64,000 nt of DNA, taken from Artemia franciscana (taxonomy: Eukaryota > Arthropoda > Branchiopoda > Anostraca > Artemiidae). Within the stretch, counting starts at the first letter, position 1, and every line of letters starts with the position of its first letter. The stretch covers positions 22,681,558-22,745,557 of the forward strand of contig NC_088873.1 in NCBI RefSeq assembly GCF_032884065.1, read 5' to 3'. A model generated the notes under the pieces. The model was given only the letters and a program-made list of their open reading frames with translations, was not told the DNA's origin and searched no databases. Shown one piece after another: positions 1-12,589 of the stretch. The position numbers were made by a program, and so were the translations under genes.

Positions 1-467
1 CACAGTTCTCGTGCAACGAAATTTTCGTCTGACCTCTTACCACTGATGGATAACAACCCTGACGGATTGATATGCCGTCATACTGTAAAATGTAAATGAT
101 TTAATATGGTTTTGGACGTGTTTAGTAGGCCCTTTAATAACCTCAGTTGTTTTGCTCTTGCAGAATTGACATGTTAAGTGAGAAAAATTAACCATTTAAA
201 TCCCGTTCTAATTTGATTGAAAACATACAAGCCCTTACAATTATCCAGCTATTAGACTAATATGTCATATCACTCGTACCGATAACCTCATCTGTTTCTC
301 TCGTTCCTTACCACTCTTCTCCTTCTTATCTTTTCATTACATAGTAAGATCTTTAATTTGAATTGCCCTTTGTTTTACTTATCTTTGCTCTTCATTCTCC
401 ATTGCTCTATCATTTGATGCTGATGTCTTTTTTGATGAGTATAAAATTGTTTACTTCTTTTTCTTAG
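1..467 (+). other. Intron of the NOL8-like gene (upstream end outside window)
   Basis: No coding signal is visible. The stretch ends in a pyrimidine-rich tract and TTCTTAG at 461-467, which serves as splice acceptor for the first NOL8-like exon in the window. The donor lies to the left of the window. Confidence 0.6.
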
Positions 468-658
468 CTCTTTGACCTCCAGTCACGCTACAGTAAGGAT
501 GAGCGGTTTGATCTCGATCAGCGCTTCTTAAAACAAGCCATGGAAAATCCAACAGAAGTTCCTGAAGACTTAGAAAAAGATAGACAATTGAAAATCCTTT
601 CCGAAATTACTGGTAAAGAAGTCACTGTCGATAAAAGGAAAAATGATAATTTTGTCAA
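468..658 (+). CDS. NOL8: NOL8-like exon with the DERF/D.RF block
   Basis: The acceptor is TTCTTAG ending at 467 and the donor GTAAGG is at 659. It encodes 63 full codons plus two bases (phase 2), from LFDLQSRYSKDERF to KRKNDNFV. The exon is open in this frame from its first base, so phase 0 entry is assumed. Confidence 0.75.
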
Positions 659-3600
659 GTAAGGTTTTTTTATGTTAGATATGTACGACTATCTAAAATT
701 AAAAAGTGGCGAATCAAAAGTTCATTTCTGTCTGATTGTGTCGTTTGTAAGGCCTCAATTTGACTTGTAGTTTAAATTTAGAGAATATGTAGTTTTCCAG
801 TCTGGAATGTCGCTTTCCATCTGTGATTCGCGATCTCGGAAGAAAGAAAGTAGATTAAACGGGAGCGTAAAATTATGGAATGCCTAGTCTCTTTTTTCTT
901 CTTTGACGTAGTAGAGCTGAAAAAGACAATAAAACACTCTCATTTTAGGTATTTTAAAATGACTGTTGTTTTAAGTACTTTAAGTGCTTTTCACTGTCTT
1001 TCATAGTAATTTTTAATTTTTTCTTAATAAAGAAAAATTTCTTAAGAAATATAATATAAATCAAATACTACTGCTACTACTAACAACTCACTGCAGCACC
1101 AAGCCACCTGAGGCCAACACAACTACGTAAGCTCCTTCTCCATCCCAATTTATTCGAAGTCTCCCTCTTTACACCCTCCCAGGAAGTTCCCATTTCCCTT
1201 GAATCTTTCCCTACAATATTCTCCCACCCCAACCAAGGACAACCTGCTTTTCGTTTAGCCATAGACGGTTGGACGAAAAGGACAATCTTTGGCAATATGT
1301 CATCCTTCCTCCGTCGAACGTGTTCTAGCCATCTCAACCTTTCTTTCATTATATCCCTAGAAAGCGGAATTGAATCACACTTGTCCTACAGCCTACTATT
1401 TAAAATACAATCATTCAGTCTGGTACCCAAAACAAACTATAGGTAATTTCTGGAAAACATCTAGGAAATCTTTCTCCGTTTTTCGGTGCGCCCATGCTTC
1501 TGAACCCACACTTGACCGCTGTCATCACTGTAGCTTCCAATTTTCTAATCTTGATTCACAGACATATCTTCCTATTCTTCCATAGTTTTTTTAAATGTAA
1601 AAATCACCCTGGACCTTGGCCATTCTACTTTTAATATCTTCACTCCACCCACCGTCTTCCAAAATGAATATTTTCAAAACGCTATTAATAATAGTATAAT
1701 TCGAGAAAAAAGGATTCACTTTGGGAAAATAAATCACTGTCGTTTTCTCTATTTTTGGTGGGGGGATGACCCCCTCCCTTTCGAATACACAGAGATCAGA
1801 TAGTTAACTCCAGAAGACCCAATTAGGATTCTTATTTCCTTATCCTCGCTAATTGAACGTGGCAGCTTATTGGCTATGATTGAAAGACTCTTAATATTAG
1901 CTTAATTTTGGGTTTTCTTATCAATATTTTGTGGCAAATAGTTTTTTTTTTCTCATTTTGACTTACTGTCGTGCCTTTAATAATCATAATAATTTATTTA
2001 TAACCCACAAAGTACATTAAACTGTGGAGTAAACACACAAAAAAAAGAAAAAACAAGACAAAAAACATAACAACATAAATAACATAGCAGCATAACAACA
2101 TACAACATAAATAAATTACCTCCATTCAAACAATGGCCAAAGAGGGTCAAAAACACCGATCATTTGCCGAGTTTTAAGACATATATCTTTAGATAAATGT
2201 TTCAGTCGCGAGGGCGCGTCAACGATGTCAAATTTAGAGACGACTGTATGATTCCGATACTTTGTGGTCTGAGCTTGCGGAAAAGCTAGTAAAAAAAGAA
2301 AAAAAAAATTCTATTATCTTCCTCCACTCTAATTTATCAATGTTTTGTGATAAATGTTTTTTTTTCTCATTTTGGCTTGCTATTTTTTGTCTTTGTGGTC
2401 CATGCTGTTTGTGGAAAAAATTGCATTAGAGAAAATCCTCTGATCCTCCTTAGCACTAAGCGTTAATACTTTTGGAAACATGACATCAAAGAGCTGAGCC
2501 ATGCACACACAATACAACAAAGTGCGCCTAATGATTTGGATTGACGTAGTAGCATAGAGTTGTAGTAGTAGTAGGCCAGATACTAATTGATCGAGGTACC
2601 AGGGACAGTGAAAATGGAATGTGATTGTTGGAATGGGTTAGGTGGAAAATTACCACCTAAACATGTATGTCTTAAAAACTGGGAAAAATCGGGAATATAG
2701 TTTTTAAAAAAAATTCCATAAGCAGAAGTTTTGCTTTTTTAAATTCATGATTCAATGTGGCAGCATGGACAAGAATGTGGTACTGTATTAAAATCTTCAT
2801 AATTTAGAAACAACCAAAAGAAAAATTCTAGGAAATCCTTCTTTTCAGGTAGGAATAAACCGAAGGTGGGTCCAGGGGGGCATAAAATGATATCATTTTG
2901 ATGTCTTCGGTACTTCGATTTTTTGCATAGTTTGAAGAAGCTACTAAAAATAATTTAAACATATCTTGTTTGGTCGTTTTTATGGCACATGATATCTACC
3001 AAGTGGGTTAAAAGGGACGGTTAAATCGGAAAAATTAGAAAAAATGCGGTTTTTTTAACTTACGAACGGGTGATCGTATCTTAATTAAATTTGATATTAC
3101 GTGATTGACATAACTGGAACGGATCTGCTCTATTTGGGGGAGTGGGGGGGAGGAGTTAATTCTGAAAAAATGAGGTACTTTTAAGTTACGAAGGAGTGGT
3201 CGGATCTTAATCCCGACCGGATCCAGCGTCTTTGGGGGGGGGGAGGTTACCAGAAATATTGGAAAACGCTTAAAGCGGAGAGGTCATGATGAAACCAGGA
3301 TGAAACTTGGTGGGAAGAATAAGCACAAGTCCAAGATACGTGACTGACATAACCAGACTGGATCCGCTCTCTTTGGTGGAGTCGTGGTGGGGGGGAGGGA
3401 GTTATTCGGAAAAATTAGACAAAATGAATCATTTGTAACTTACGAACGGGTGATCAGATCTTAATGAAATTTGATTTTCAGAGGGATCTTGTGTTTTAGA
3501 GCTCTCATTTTAAACCCCGACCAGATCCGGTGACATTGGCGGGAGTTGGGGTGGGAAACCGGAATTCTTGGAAAACTTGAAAATTGAGGTATCTTTATCT

Positions 3601-6600
3601 TACAAATGGGTGATCGGATCCTAATGAAACTTGATATATAGAAGGATATTATGTCTCAGATGCTCCATTTTCGAATCGGATTCGGGGACATTGGGGGCTG
3701 GAGGGGAGGAAACAGAAATCTTGGAAACCGAAAATCTTGGAAAACGCTTAGAGTGGAGAGATCGGGATGAAACATAATGGGAAGAATAAGCACAAGTTAT
3801 AGATACGTGATTGACATAATTGGAACGGATCTGCTCTCTTGGGGGAGCTGGGGGGTGTTAATTTGAAAAATTTAGGTATTTTTAACTTAAGAACGGGTGA
3901 CCGGATCTTAATGAAATTTGATATTTAGATGGAACTCATGTCTCAGAGCTCTTATTTCAAATCCCAACCAGATCTGTTGGCATTGGGGGGAGTTGGAGGA
4001 AGAAACCGAAAATCTTGTAAAACGCTTAGAGTGGAGAATTTGGGATGAAACTTGTTGGGTAAAATAAGCAAATGTCATAGATATGCTATTGACGTAACCG
4101 TACTGGATCCGCTCTCTTTGGGGAAGTTAGGGGGTGGGGTTCAGTGTTTTGGCGAGTTTGGTGCTTCTGGACGTGCTAGGACGATGAAAATGGGTAGGCG
4201 TGTCAGGGAGCTGCACAAATTGACTTAAAGTCGTTTTTCCCGATTCGACCATCTAGGGGGCTGAAGGGAGAGGAAAAATTAGAAAAAATGAGGTATTTAT
4301 AACTTAATGAATTTTAACTTATAATGAATTTTAACTTTATAACTTAATGAAGGATCTTAATGAATTTTGATATTCAGGAGGACCTCGTGACTCAGAGCTC
4401 TTATTTTAAATCCCGACCGGTATGCAAACTAATCAGTTTTACCACCTGAAGTAGTGCAATAATAAAAATGCATAATAGTTGAGTGGTCCCAGAAAGTGGC
4501 ACTTTTCATTGCTCTTTTTATAAATATGGTCATGCAAGAATAATTGGTAGTTTTTTTTTATAAATGTTTTTTTCAACCCGCTTCAATTCTCCGTAAATTT
4601 TCAGTTTTAGATTTTTTTTTTATTGCTTAAAGGAAATCAGGAAACTAAAAAGGCTTTTGTTTAAAAGAAAAAAAAAACATATTTTGGAGGTTTGACGAAG
4701 TTGAGATGTTTTCTGTCTCATTTATTATTGCCTCAATCATTTATTTGCCTCATGTTCAGTAATCAGACTGACATGAGAAACTATCTCACCTACAGTAGCT
4801 AGTACAAATACATATCAGTTCATTTTTAAGTGAGGTATACATAGCGTCTCTGCTAATATTAGGTCCACAGAAGAGCAATATTCAATTATCATTGCAATTT
4901 AGTTCCCAACGCAGCCTAATTATTTGTAATATTATTTACCTGTAATATCGAAAAAAAAAAAATTTTCAGTAGAGTGAGACTGTGATTTAACCCGCTAGCC
5001 TCCGTTTTCCCACTAAATTACTTACTCCCTTATTTCAGAACATCAATGTTAGCCAGATATGACCCTACCAAAACAGAAAATTCAATAGAAAAGAATAAGA
5101 AAATGAAATCAGATGAAGGAGCCAGCTATAGAGACGAAACTTTAGCAACAACGTCTACCCAAAACAGTGAGGTAATGAACTAAGATCATTTTCGGGAATC
5201 CTGACCTTATAAACCCGTATTTTGTCCTGAAAAAGTACTTACTCATGGGGAGGAGAATATGGTGGCTATAGCAATTTTATCCGCAAAGTTCTATAATTCT
5301 CTTTGTTTTGACCTTTTGCTATTCAGAAGAATTCCCCACTCCTACACAAAAGATTTTGAATCTACCAAAAGGATAATGGGTAGGGCGGTTAACTAACCCT
5401 TTCCGCTGAATGTTACCCGCTGAAATTCTTTCCTTTGTACAGTCAAATTGATTTCTGATTGTCAATGATGATTGTTTAACTTACAACCTTTTCCGTTGCT
5501 TACGAAGAATTTTTAACCGATTTTTTCTTCACTTCAGCATATTTCTGACCATATACGTGGAGGAGAAGGGGGGACATTGAACCTTTGTCCCTGATTCACA
5601 ATTTCGAGATTATTTGATATTCCCCATCATTTCTTTTGTATTTCCGATATAATTCTACTATTTTTGGCATTTTTTCATAAGTTGTCCCCCTTCCCTCCTT
5701 TGTGCTAAATAAACCAAATTAGTCTATCATATCGCTATTTAATAAAATGCAATCGAGCATAAACAGATAAACATTTCCGTTGCAACGTAAACAGCACAAA
5801 CCTTTTAATTAAATCTGCGTGCCGATTTTTTTTTTTTACGGGAAGTCTTACAACAGCCTTTGGTTGGCTTCGCTGACGAATGTATTGTTGGAAAGTGTTG
5901 TGGTTTTGTTTCTTTGCCACGATTAAATACTATATTTTTCAATGCTCTGAAACCTTTACAATGCTTTGTCCTAAAGACATTTTTTTTCGGAAAAGATAAT
6001 GACCTCTTCCTTTAAAGACAGTCTTAAAACGTGTTGTTTCCTCTTAACCCCTATTGTGTTATCTACTTCTTGACACCTAATCAATGTTCTTACTTCTACA
6101 AACATGCCACACCTTGTATACAAACTAAGACTATGTAACTTTACCCCTAGAAATAAAATCTAACTCAGCCTATGTTGCTATTTCAAAAAAATTAACATAT
6201 ACAAGCTAAGGCTACGTTACACTGTCAAATATAGCACCTACTATTAGTTTCTGTTAAATTAGATAGTAAGACCAGGTGTTTTTTTCTGTCTACCCCTCAG
6301 ATTCCAGCAGTAATATTTCATAATCCGTGCAAAATCATGTCATGTTGTTAGATTGTTATTCATAATCATTGCGTAACCACTTGTATTAAGACAAATTTAC
6401 CCTTAAATGTATCAGAAATACCCAAGTAGCTAACCCCTTACCCTTGGAGTGAAATAAGGTCTAAGATTTTTGATTACAAGACAATAATTGAGTGAAAATC
6501 CTTGAACAATGAAACTGGAATTTCAAGATTGATATCACCAGTATCGTAAAGGTTAATGGTCTAAACTTTCTTGGGCGGAGTCTTTTTGTCTCTAGGCACC

Positions 6601-9238
6601 TGGCTGTCTAATTCCGGCACTGTCGGGTAGATGATTGGTGGGGGATGGAAAGAATACGCCTATAAAAATCCGTCCCTCTGTTCCCTTGGCCTAAGGAACT
6701 TGCCCCATTAACTTGAAGTGGGTGATGAGTGAAAACGTTGAATTACCTCTCTGAAAATCGTCATGTTCATCTTCCATTCATCCAAGATAATTGTCTCATG
6801 AATTTCAAGCCGGCTGGAAAAAAAAGAGTCCTTCAATCGTACAGATTGAAATCTTTTTGATGATTTCGGTTTAAAAAAAAAAGAAATGCACAATACCTTA
6901 CCTTTCTGCTCAAAAGTAGAGATTGTAAGGTGTGTGGATAAACAGGAGTCACGAGCCCATTTTATGATTTTATATATTGATATCATGTTTAAAATCCGCG
7001 CGTGATTGCGATTCGTAACTTCCAAGCAAAAATTATACGCAGCTCTACAAAATGAAATGTCTACAAAACAAAATTCATATATTATTATGTCCGACTATAG
7101 GATAGTTACACGTCTCCCTCACAAGGCTATTATAAAAACCTTTTATATTGAAAGACAGGACATTACAGGAAAGCCAATTGTTTTAAACTTGTTTTTTTTC
7201 AGTTTATTACAGACTACATCTTAACTGTATAGACTGAGAGTTGACGTTTGATATGTGTTTAATTAGAGGGGTGTAGGCAATATTCGCTCTACAAAATTTT
7301 TGGTGTCATTCCTTGTCTTTTTGTGTTTCATGCAAGGATCCCCTTCCCTTCAAATTTAAAGAGTGTTATTTTTACGCATAACCTATCGTATAACCTATTT
7401 TGGCCTTTTTTCTTTTTTAGTTTTTTTTTACTTGGAATTCCATATTTTTGACCCCTTGAAATTCTTGTTTTTGCTGTGAAGTATAAAATTATATCTGAAA
7501 CAAACTGTGGGGTCTGACTAAAATTAATCCTCTAGTCTCCCTAATTATAATTTAGGAATGGCCAGTGGTTTTATTCTTTTCTTGGGAAAGATATTCGTAA
7601 CTAATTCCTAACCTCAGCTCTTCTTTTCCTTCTTTTTTCGCGGGATTGGTTTCTTTTCTTCCATGCTCACCATAAACTAAATCGTTAAAGCTGAAATTCT
7701 GTTCAAGCAACCAGAAATCCCTTTTTTCCTTTTACAGAACCCTTCTTTTTTGTGACCTTGACTAAGCTTGGTTTTTATTTTCCTTTTTTTAAAGGTTTTA
7801 GTATAAATAAAAATCAATTTTGATTAGTAGCAGTAGCGGTTCCATTTTGAATTGAGAAAAATACTGTACGTCTTGTCTCATTAATAGTATGATAATATTG
7901 TAAGATAAATTTATTTGTACGTTGAAGTTAGTTCATGATCTCTCCAAGAGAAATCCCCCATGAAAAGTTTAGTATAAAAAGACGGCATAATATCAAAAAG
8001 GATGCTTTGGTTCATAACACATTTACTTTGACGCCAGACCTAACCGTCTCCCCAGAGATATCCTCTGATCTCATTAAGTATTTGAACTTTTGCAACCACC
8101 TTAGAATTTTATCTTCCTTAGGTGTCCCAAGAGCGGTTTTTTGAAACAACAGATAATCTTTCGGGACTGTTTGCTAAAAAAGATAGTTTCAGCCTCCTTC
8201 AAAACTTTGGAACTGAGACCACTGTAGAAAATGAAATTGTGGAAGTTGCTTTGGACCAAGATGAATCCCCTGAGAAGAAGGAACAAACTACTACAGAAGG
8301 AAAGGTATTAATACCTCCGAAAAACCTATGGATTGAACCGTTCTTCTTCAAGAGAAAGGACGAACGCCTGCTAGGTAACATGCTTGCTTATCTCTTTTTT
8401 CGTTTATTTTCTTGCCTTTTTATCCTTTTGTATCTAGTGATTAAATTTATTATCTGTAGAATTACAGTCGTGTCAGAAACCCTACTAAAAGTGGATTAAA
8501 GAAAAGAAAAGTCACATAGATGAAATAACTTAGCCTGAAAGTGTTATGAATTGGATATCATAGGGCTAGTTTTAAGTCAAGTTTGGTGGCTATTTCCAAG
8601 TTAATATGGTATTGTACCTATGTAATGTATTTTTTTGAAGGGAGAATGAGTATGTATCAATGGTTTTCAATAAAAAATTTGGCCTGAAGGACATGGTACA
8701 CTTGTGGCCCTCAGTTTGTCTAGCTGTTATGTTGTATTGAATAAACCCATCATCATATGCTTTATGTTATTGCCGGAGTATTATTTTTGTAGTCTGTGTT
8801 TTACTGATAACTGCATCTTGTTCCATTTGTAACTTCTGCTATTTTTTTTAGCTGTTCTTATGTGAATCATGGTATCTCCAAACTTTGCCATTGTGCGTTC
8901 TATATAACTTTGGAACTACCCTAGCGAGTATTAATTTTTTATCTTATTTTAATGTTTTCTTCGAATCTATCCTCTCTCCCCTCCCCCTCTCTCTCTTTTT
9001 ATCTCTCTTCTGTCTTCTCTCTGTTTATTCTTTGTTCATCCTTTTTATTTAAATAAGCAATGTTTTCATTTCAGAAGGCCAAGATTTCTTCTTTGGTCGA
9101 GTCGATGATCCTGAGGAATATAGACTTAAGTGGCAAACCAAGCGTCAAGATTTAGTGAAAATCTACAGAAGTCATCATCGTCGTTCTTCCATGATTCGAG
9201 CCTTCAAAAAGAAATATACTCTTAGAAAACGTTATTGA
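468..9238 (+). CDS. NOL8: NOL8-like nucleolar protein, C-terminal four exons (5' partial)
   Basis: Four exons join in one frame: 468-658, 5039-5171, 8122-8374 and 9075-9238 (TGA at 9236-9238), giving about 246 residues. In order, the product has an LFDLQSRYSKDERFDLDQRF block, an ARYDPTK block, an acidic linker, FFFKRKDERLLEGQDFFF and a basic tail ending KKKYTLRKRY. The DERF..D.RF, YDPTK and FFF..KDERL..GxDxFF signatures, in this order, match the C-terminus of nucleolar protein 8 as I know it from vertebrates. NOL8 is a nucleolar RNA-binding protein needed for rRNA processing and cell growth. The N-terminal RRM would lie left of the window. All junctions are GT-AG and keep phase (2, 0 and 1). 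The introns are 4380, 2950 and 700 bp and the first holds a LINE fragment and a tandem array. The family call rests on recalled motifs, not an alignment. Confidence 0.82.
664..1077. other. NOL8 intron, no recognisable feature
   Basis: AT-rich intronic sequence with short A/T runs. I see no ORF, repeat or structured element. Confidence 0.5.
1078..1680 (-). mobile_element. Non-LTR retrotransposon 3' fragment (RT C-terminal region)
   Basis: On the minus strand, 1080-1349 encodes KERLRWLEHVRRRKDDILPK..., AKRKAGCPWLGWE and GTSWEGVKRE...NKLGWRRS. This is the conserved post-RT C-terminus of a very common endonuclease/RT LINE family. Homology continues to about 1680, broken by stops and shifts. The same segment recurs at 16150-16740 in the same minus orientation, with colinear nucleotide similarity. 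It is a dead 5'-truncated copy inside the NOL8 intron. The clade (RTE-, CR1- or Jockey-like) cannot be fixed from the fragment. Confidence 0.75.
1690..2980. other. NOL8 intron, unassigned repeat debris
   Basis: No gene is seen. An A-rich stretch at 1978-2120 (TTTATTTATAACCCACAAAG followed by CATAACAACATA-type runs) looks like the 3' tail of a retroelement in minus orientation and resembles the A-rich stretch at 10010-10230. The rest shows nothing I can name. Confidence 0.35.
2985..4440. repeat. Degenerate tandem array, ~280-290 bp unit, in NOL8 intron
   Basis: Anchor motifs recur in a fixed order: ACGAACGGGTGATCGGATCT, TCAGAGCTCTTATTTTAAAT, CCCGACCAGATCCGGTGACA, a G-run, TTGGAAAACGCTTAGAGTGG, GGGAAGAATAAGCACAAGT, then GATTGACATAACCGGAACGG. 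The GGGTGATC-type anchors are near 3065, 3190, 3443, 3606 and 3893, with a remnant at 4350. The GACATAAC-type anchors are near 3108, 3346, 3810 and 4090. Complete neighbours are 280-290 bp apart, other spacings reflect deletions, and the units are clearly diverged. G-runs (GGGGGGAGTTGGGGG) occur in most units. No ORF is shared by the units. Confidence 0.8.
4450..5037 (+). other. NOL8 intron, 3' part
   Basis: AT-rich, with several T-runs and A-runs and no gene. It ends in TTACTCCCTTATTTCAG at 5038, the acceptor of the next exon. Confidence 0.5.
5039..5171 (+). CDS. NOL8: NOL8-like exon with the YDPTK block
   Basis: The first base completes an AAA codon split across the intron, then TSMLARYDPTKTENSIEKNK and an acidic, Thr/Ser-rich stretch follow, ending TTSTQNSE. 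The acceptor is TATTTCAG and the donor GTAATG at 5172. The exon ends in phase 0, matching the phase 0 start of the 8122 exon. Confidence 0.75.
5172..8121 (+). other. NOL8 intron
   Basis: AT-rich intron of 2950 bp with no coding exon. Small ORFs on both strands lack recognisable protein content. It ends in ATTTTATCTTCCTTAG before the 8122 exon. Confidence 0.5.
8122..8374 (+). CDS. NOL8: NOL8-like exon with the FFFKRKDERL block
   Basis: It begins VSQERFFETTDNLSGLFAKK and contains NLWIEPFFFKRKDERLL. The donor is GTAACA at 8375. The ORF happens to stay open past the donor to 8499, but family similarity jumps cleanly from DERLL to the GQDFFF of the next exon, so 8374 is the chosen end (phase 1). 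Confidence 0.75.
8375..9074 (+). other. NOL8 last intron with pyrimidine tract
   Basis: A 700-bp intron. Its last ~110 bases hold a CT-rich simple stretch (about 8965-9030, CCCTCCCC and CTCTCTCT runs) and end TTTTCATTTCAG, a strong acceptor. Confidence 0.5.
9075..9238 (+). CDS. NOL8: NOL8-like terminal exon
   Basis: Two bases complete a GAA codon, then GQDFFFGRVDDPEEYRLKWQ and a Lys/Arg/His-rich tail follow to the TGA at 9236-9238. This basic tail after GxDFFF is typical of the NOL8 C-terminus and would suit nucleolar retention or RNA contact (inferred). Confidence 0.78.
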
Positions 9239-9254
9239 TTTTAAGAAAAGCTAA

Positions 9255-9260
9255 AATAAA
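9255..9260 (+). terminator. Polyadenylation signal AATAAA for the NOL8-like gene
   Basis: AATAAA sits 17 bases after the stop codon, followed by GT/T-rich sequence. The 3' UTR would be very short. Confidence 0.6.
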
Positions 9261-11920
9261 GTTTAACACTGAGATAAAAAATTAGTCTAATGGTATGCAA
9301 GTGAGGATGGAATCGTGTGTCAAAAAGTTATTCATTTATTGGTAGAAATGATGTTTTCTTTTCCAATTCTCGAGGCAAAACAATCATTGTGAGGAGTAGT
9401 TTTTTGCTGTGTGACAAACATGTCAGATAGAAAAAGGAAAATAGATACCAAAAAAAACTTATTTTTAGTTTAAAGATTGAGGGCCAATTGTAAATATTTG
9501 TGACTAACTCTTCGTTATTTTGGTAACTACGGCATATGTGGCTTTTTCTATTGTTGGCCTTTTATGTAAATTTGAAAGTTATCGCGGTCAATACAAAACA
9601 GTGGTCTGAAAATGCAAATACTCTACTTTATCCCCCCTTCTCTCCCTCTCCCTCTCCCTCTCTTCCTAGAAAGGAAATCTTTCTAGGATGCTAACCCATT
9701 CCGAGGACATATTCCGTAACACCCCAATAACTTTTATAAATGTAATTTTTCCGGTTAATGGCCATTTTATGGAGGTGAACAGTATCTTTAAGGTGGCGTT
9801 GTAGACTAAAGGCTACTCAGGAGGAAACATCTTACTAAAATATAGGTGGTACCATTAAATTTCTTATTTTTTGTTCTTTTCGAATATCATGTTTGCGTTT
9901 CCGACAGTTCGTCCAAACCACCCTGATGGTCCAATATGTAGATTAACTTCTTAACTTAAAGTTTTTCGCATGTTGACAAATGGTCTGCGTTGTACAACTT
10001 TCAACTTTTTCTTTATTCAACTTAAAAAATACAAAACAATATTATGCCCCAGCAGAGAGCAGAGCTCGTAAGGCGGGGACAGTGCAAAAATATAGAAAAA
10101 ACATCAACATCTCATCGTAATAATGGTTCCAAAATTTAATACGGCAAAAGACAAACAAAATAGAAAAAAAAACTCATAAGAGAGAAGTAACAAGGATAAG
10201 TAAATAAATAAATATCGGGCAGGAGGGGCGTGGGAGGCCATCCCAGACACAGGGACACAAAAACAAAACACACAAATAAGAAGATCAAATAATTTAATTT
10301 CCCATCATCAATGGTGAATAATCAAAATTTTAGCATACAATCTTTAATACTTGCTTTTATAAATTTAGCTGAAATTTTTGGGATGGATCAAACAGGTACC
10401 GATCTTCTGACTCGATGCCTTTGGTCGGGAGTGTAATGTTGGGAGCAAATCATCCGACGCTATCAGTTCTTTCCTCCCAGATTTCTCCAGGTACCCATTT
10501 AGAACTGGTTAAACTCTGGCTGACATTACAGGGTCACGCCGTTGACCCTTGCTCCAAACCAAATAACCAGCAAGACCAGGACTCGAGCCCCTGTACCACC
10601 ATATATAGCTGTAGTAATATTTTCTGCGTTGTTTTTTATGTCGTGGCTGGTCTTTAGCGGGTAGCTCTAGTAAAATCAACTTTGATTACAAGAACGTCGG
10701 AAGTTCACTTTGGAATCGGTCTGGATAGAATTTTGACAATAAAATGGACGATCCTGAGCTAGAAGTCTTATACTATGAAAATGGCTACTTTCAAGTATAA
10801 GGTGAAGGTTTAGGAAGGTACGTTTTAGCATGAAAAGTATAAGGTACAAAAAAAAAAAAGGATCGGTCCTTGACTTATAGGAAGAGTTAAGGGCAACTGA
10901 TTGATTAGCCTATAGGCTGTTTTTACATCAACCTGTTGTATAAAATGACTTAAATTTATGCTCAAAAAGGAAAATAGGGCATTGCATAATTAGCCTAATA
11001 AAAGATTCAGTATGCAAATGGATTAACTTTACAACTTATTAAATTTGCATGTATTAGTTTAAATTTACCTCAGTATAAATATCCTCATGAGTTTTAGGGC
11101 TTTAGTTTCTGAACTAACATAGATCAAACTTGATCCAGAGTCCTACATTTGCATCAACTGAGGGGGACACTTCCTCCTCCTTGAACTTTGAAAAAACCTT
11201 TGTTTTTTTAAGAATAATACCTTTTTTGGTATTTCTCATGAAAAAACAGCTATTTTGCCCCCCTGTCGACTGCAATTTAAAAAACCGTGCTGCTTTAGCC
11301 GTCCATAATTAATTTCTGTTTGTACTGAAGAACGCCGAACAGCCTTAAAATGTGCAACGTTGTCAATTGAGCTGCTTCACTGAATGGTGACAAAAAACGC
11401 AGCTTATATTGAAGAAACAACGGAAAAATGGGCTTTTTACCCTGACCTACATTTTTGTTAATTATACTGCTATACTAGCCTATCCCATAATAAGAGGAAA
11501 GTCTGAATATACTTGTATGTACTATTGTTGTTGTTATCATTTTTATTGTTTTGGTAAAAGGTAATTTTTCCAATTCAGTCAAATTTTAGATAGTCCAAGC
11601 TAAATAAGATTTTTGGGCTTTCCTGGAAAGCTGTAGACCAAGGCTAGTAACACTTTCAAGAACTGATCTACTATTCAAAATCATGTGGCCTATTCCCAAA
11701 GTTTAACTTCATTCTATTTTGGGTAGTTACAATCTGATGTTAGAAAAATATGGCTAGAGCACTGGTTTCAGTAAGTATTTAGTGGTTGAACACTTCAGAA
11801 GGAAACAAGCTAAACTAAAGAAATTAGTAGCCTAGCATTGGATTCCCTATTTTACGCTCTCACCCAATATCATGGTTACATTTCTGACACTAAACCCCCC
11901 TTGTGGTCTCTAATATAGCC
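9261..11920. other. Intergenic, no gene found
   Basis: Small ORFs only. A CT-rich simple tract (CTCTCCCTCTCCCTCTCCCT type) lies at about 9635-9668. An A-rich, retroelement-tail-like stretch runs at 10010-10230. A block with more balanced base composition at 10395-10610 carries CTCGAGTCC-like sequence on the minus strand resembling a Pol III B box, but no convincing A box, so I do not call a SINE. Confidence 0.45.
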
Positions 11921-11972
11921 TAGGCCAGCCTTAGTTGCCTATATGTTAGGCCAGCCTTAGTTGCCTATATGT
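11921..11972. repeat. Perfect 26-bp tandem duplication
   Basis: The unit starts TAGGCCAGCCTTAGTTGC and occurs at 11921-11946 and again at 11947-11972 without a mismatch. It ends 32 bp left of the long inverted-repeat structure. Confidence 0.85.
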
Positions 11973-12004
11973 TATGAATTATTTGAATTATCTTAAATTA
12001 CTCA

Positions 12005-12589
12005 GTAAAATTCTAGTCCATTGACTTCTTGCTATCTTGGAAAGTTGTTGGGCTAGTGAATTGAAACTTTCAGGGATGTGTCTACAGGCTAAAGTATATC
12101 CCGGGAAGTTATTTTTAGGTCCCTAACTATACCCCTTCCCCCTCTTCTATATAACACAGCTTTTTGTGCATTACAGCTTATATTTTGGTCAAATTTGATC
12201 CTATATTACTATTAAAAGTGTAAATCCTTGCTTACCTTAGAAAAATTCAACTTTTCACTGTTTTATAAGCTACTATATTCCATAATTAGATCACAAGCAT
12301 TGAAAACAATTATTACCTTTTATGGTATGGTTAAGACTGGAATGTAGGCATTTAAACGAACCCTCTTGTCAAGTTTAGATAACAATGTTTTGAAGTGTTT
12401 TATCTAAGCCTTTAAACAGGGTTAATTTAAGGGGTTTCTCACTCCAAATTACAATTAAGTGCAGGTTATCCTTAGCAATTCTTCTAGTAATTATTTATGC
12501 AATATAATTTTTTTTTTTATGTTAATCTATGGAAACTTTCAATATTTATTTATCAAAGAAGAGGCTTTTTTAATTTTTGTTTAATTGAT
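12005..12589 (+). repeat. Left long terminal inverted repeat
   Basis: It starts GTAAAATTCTAGTCCATTGA and ends AATTTTTGTTTAATTGAT, where similarity to the right arm stops abruptly. It contains GACTTCTTGCTATCTTGGAA, shared with the MITEs. Confidence 0.85.

Noticed and set aside
8375-8499. Extension of the NOL8-like exon to the ORF stop at 8499
   Set aside because: The residues after DERLL are a hydrophobic intron read-through, whereas splicing at 8374 to 9075 restores the family motif GQDFFF.
10395-10610. Possible SINE: minus-strand GGGGCTCGAGTCCTGG looks like a B box
   Set aside because: No A box at the right distance and no second copy in the window.
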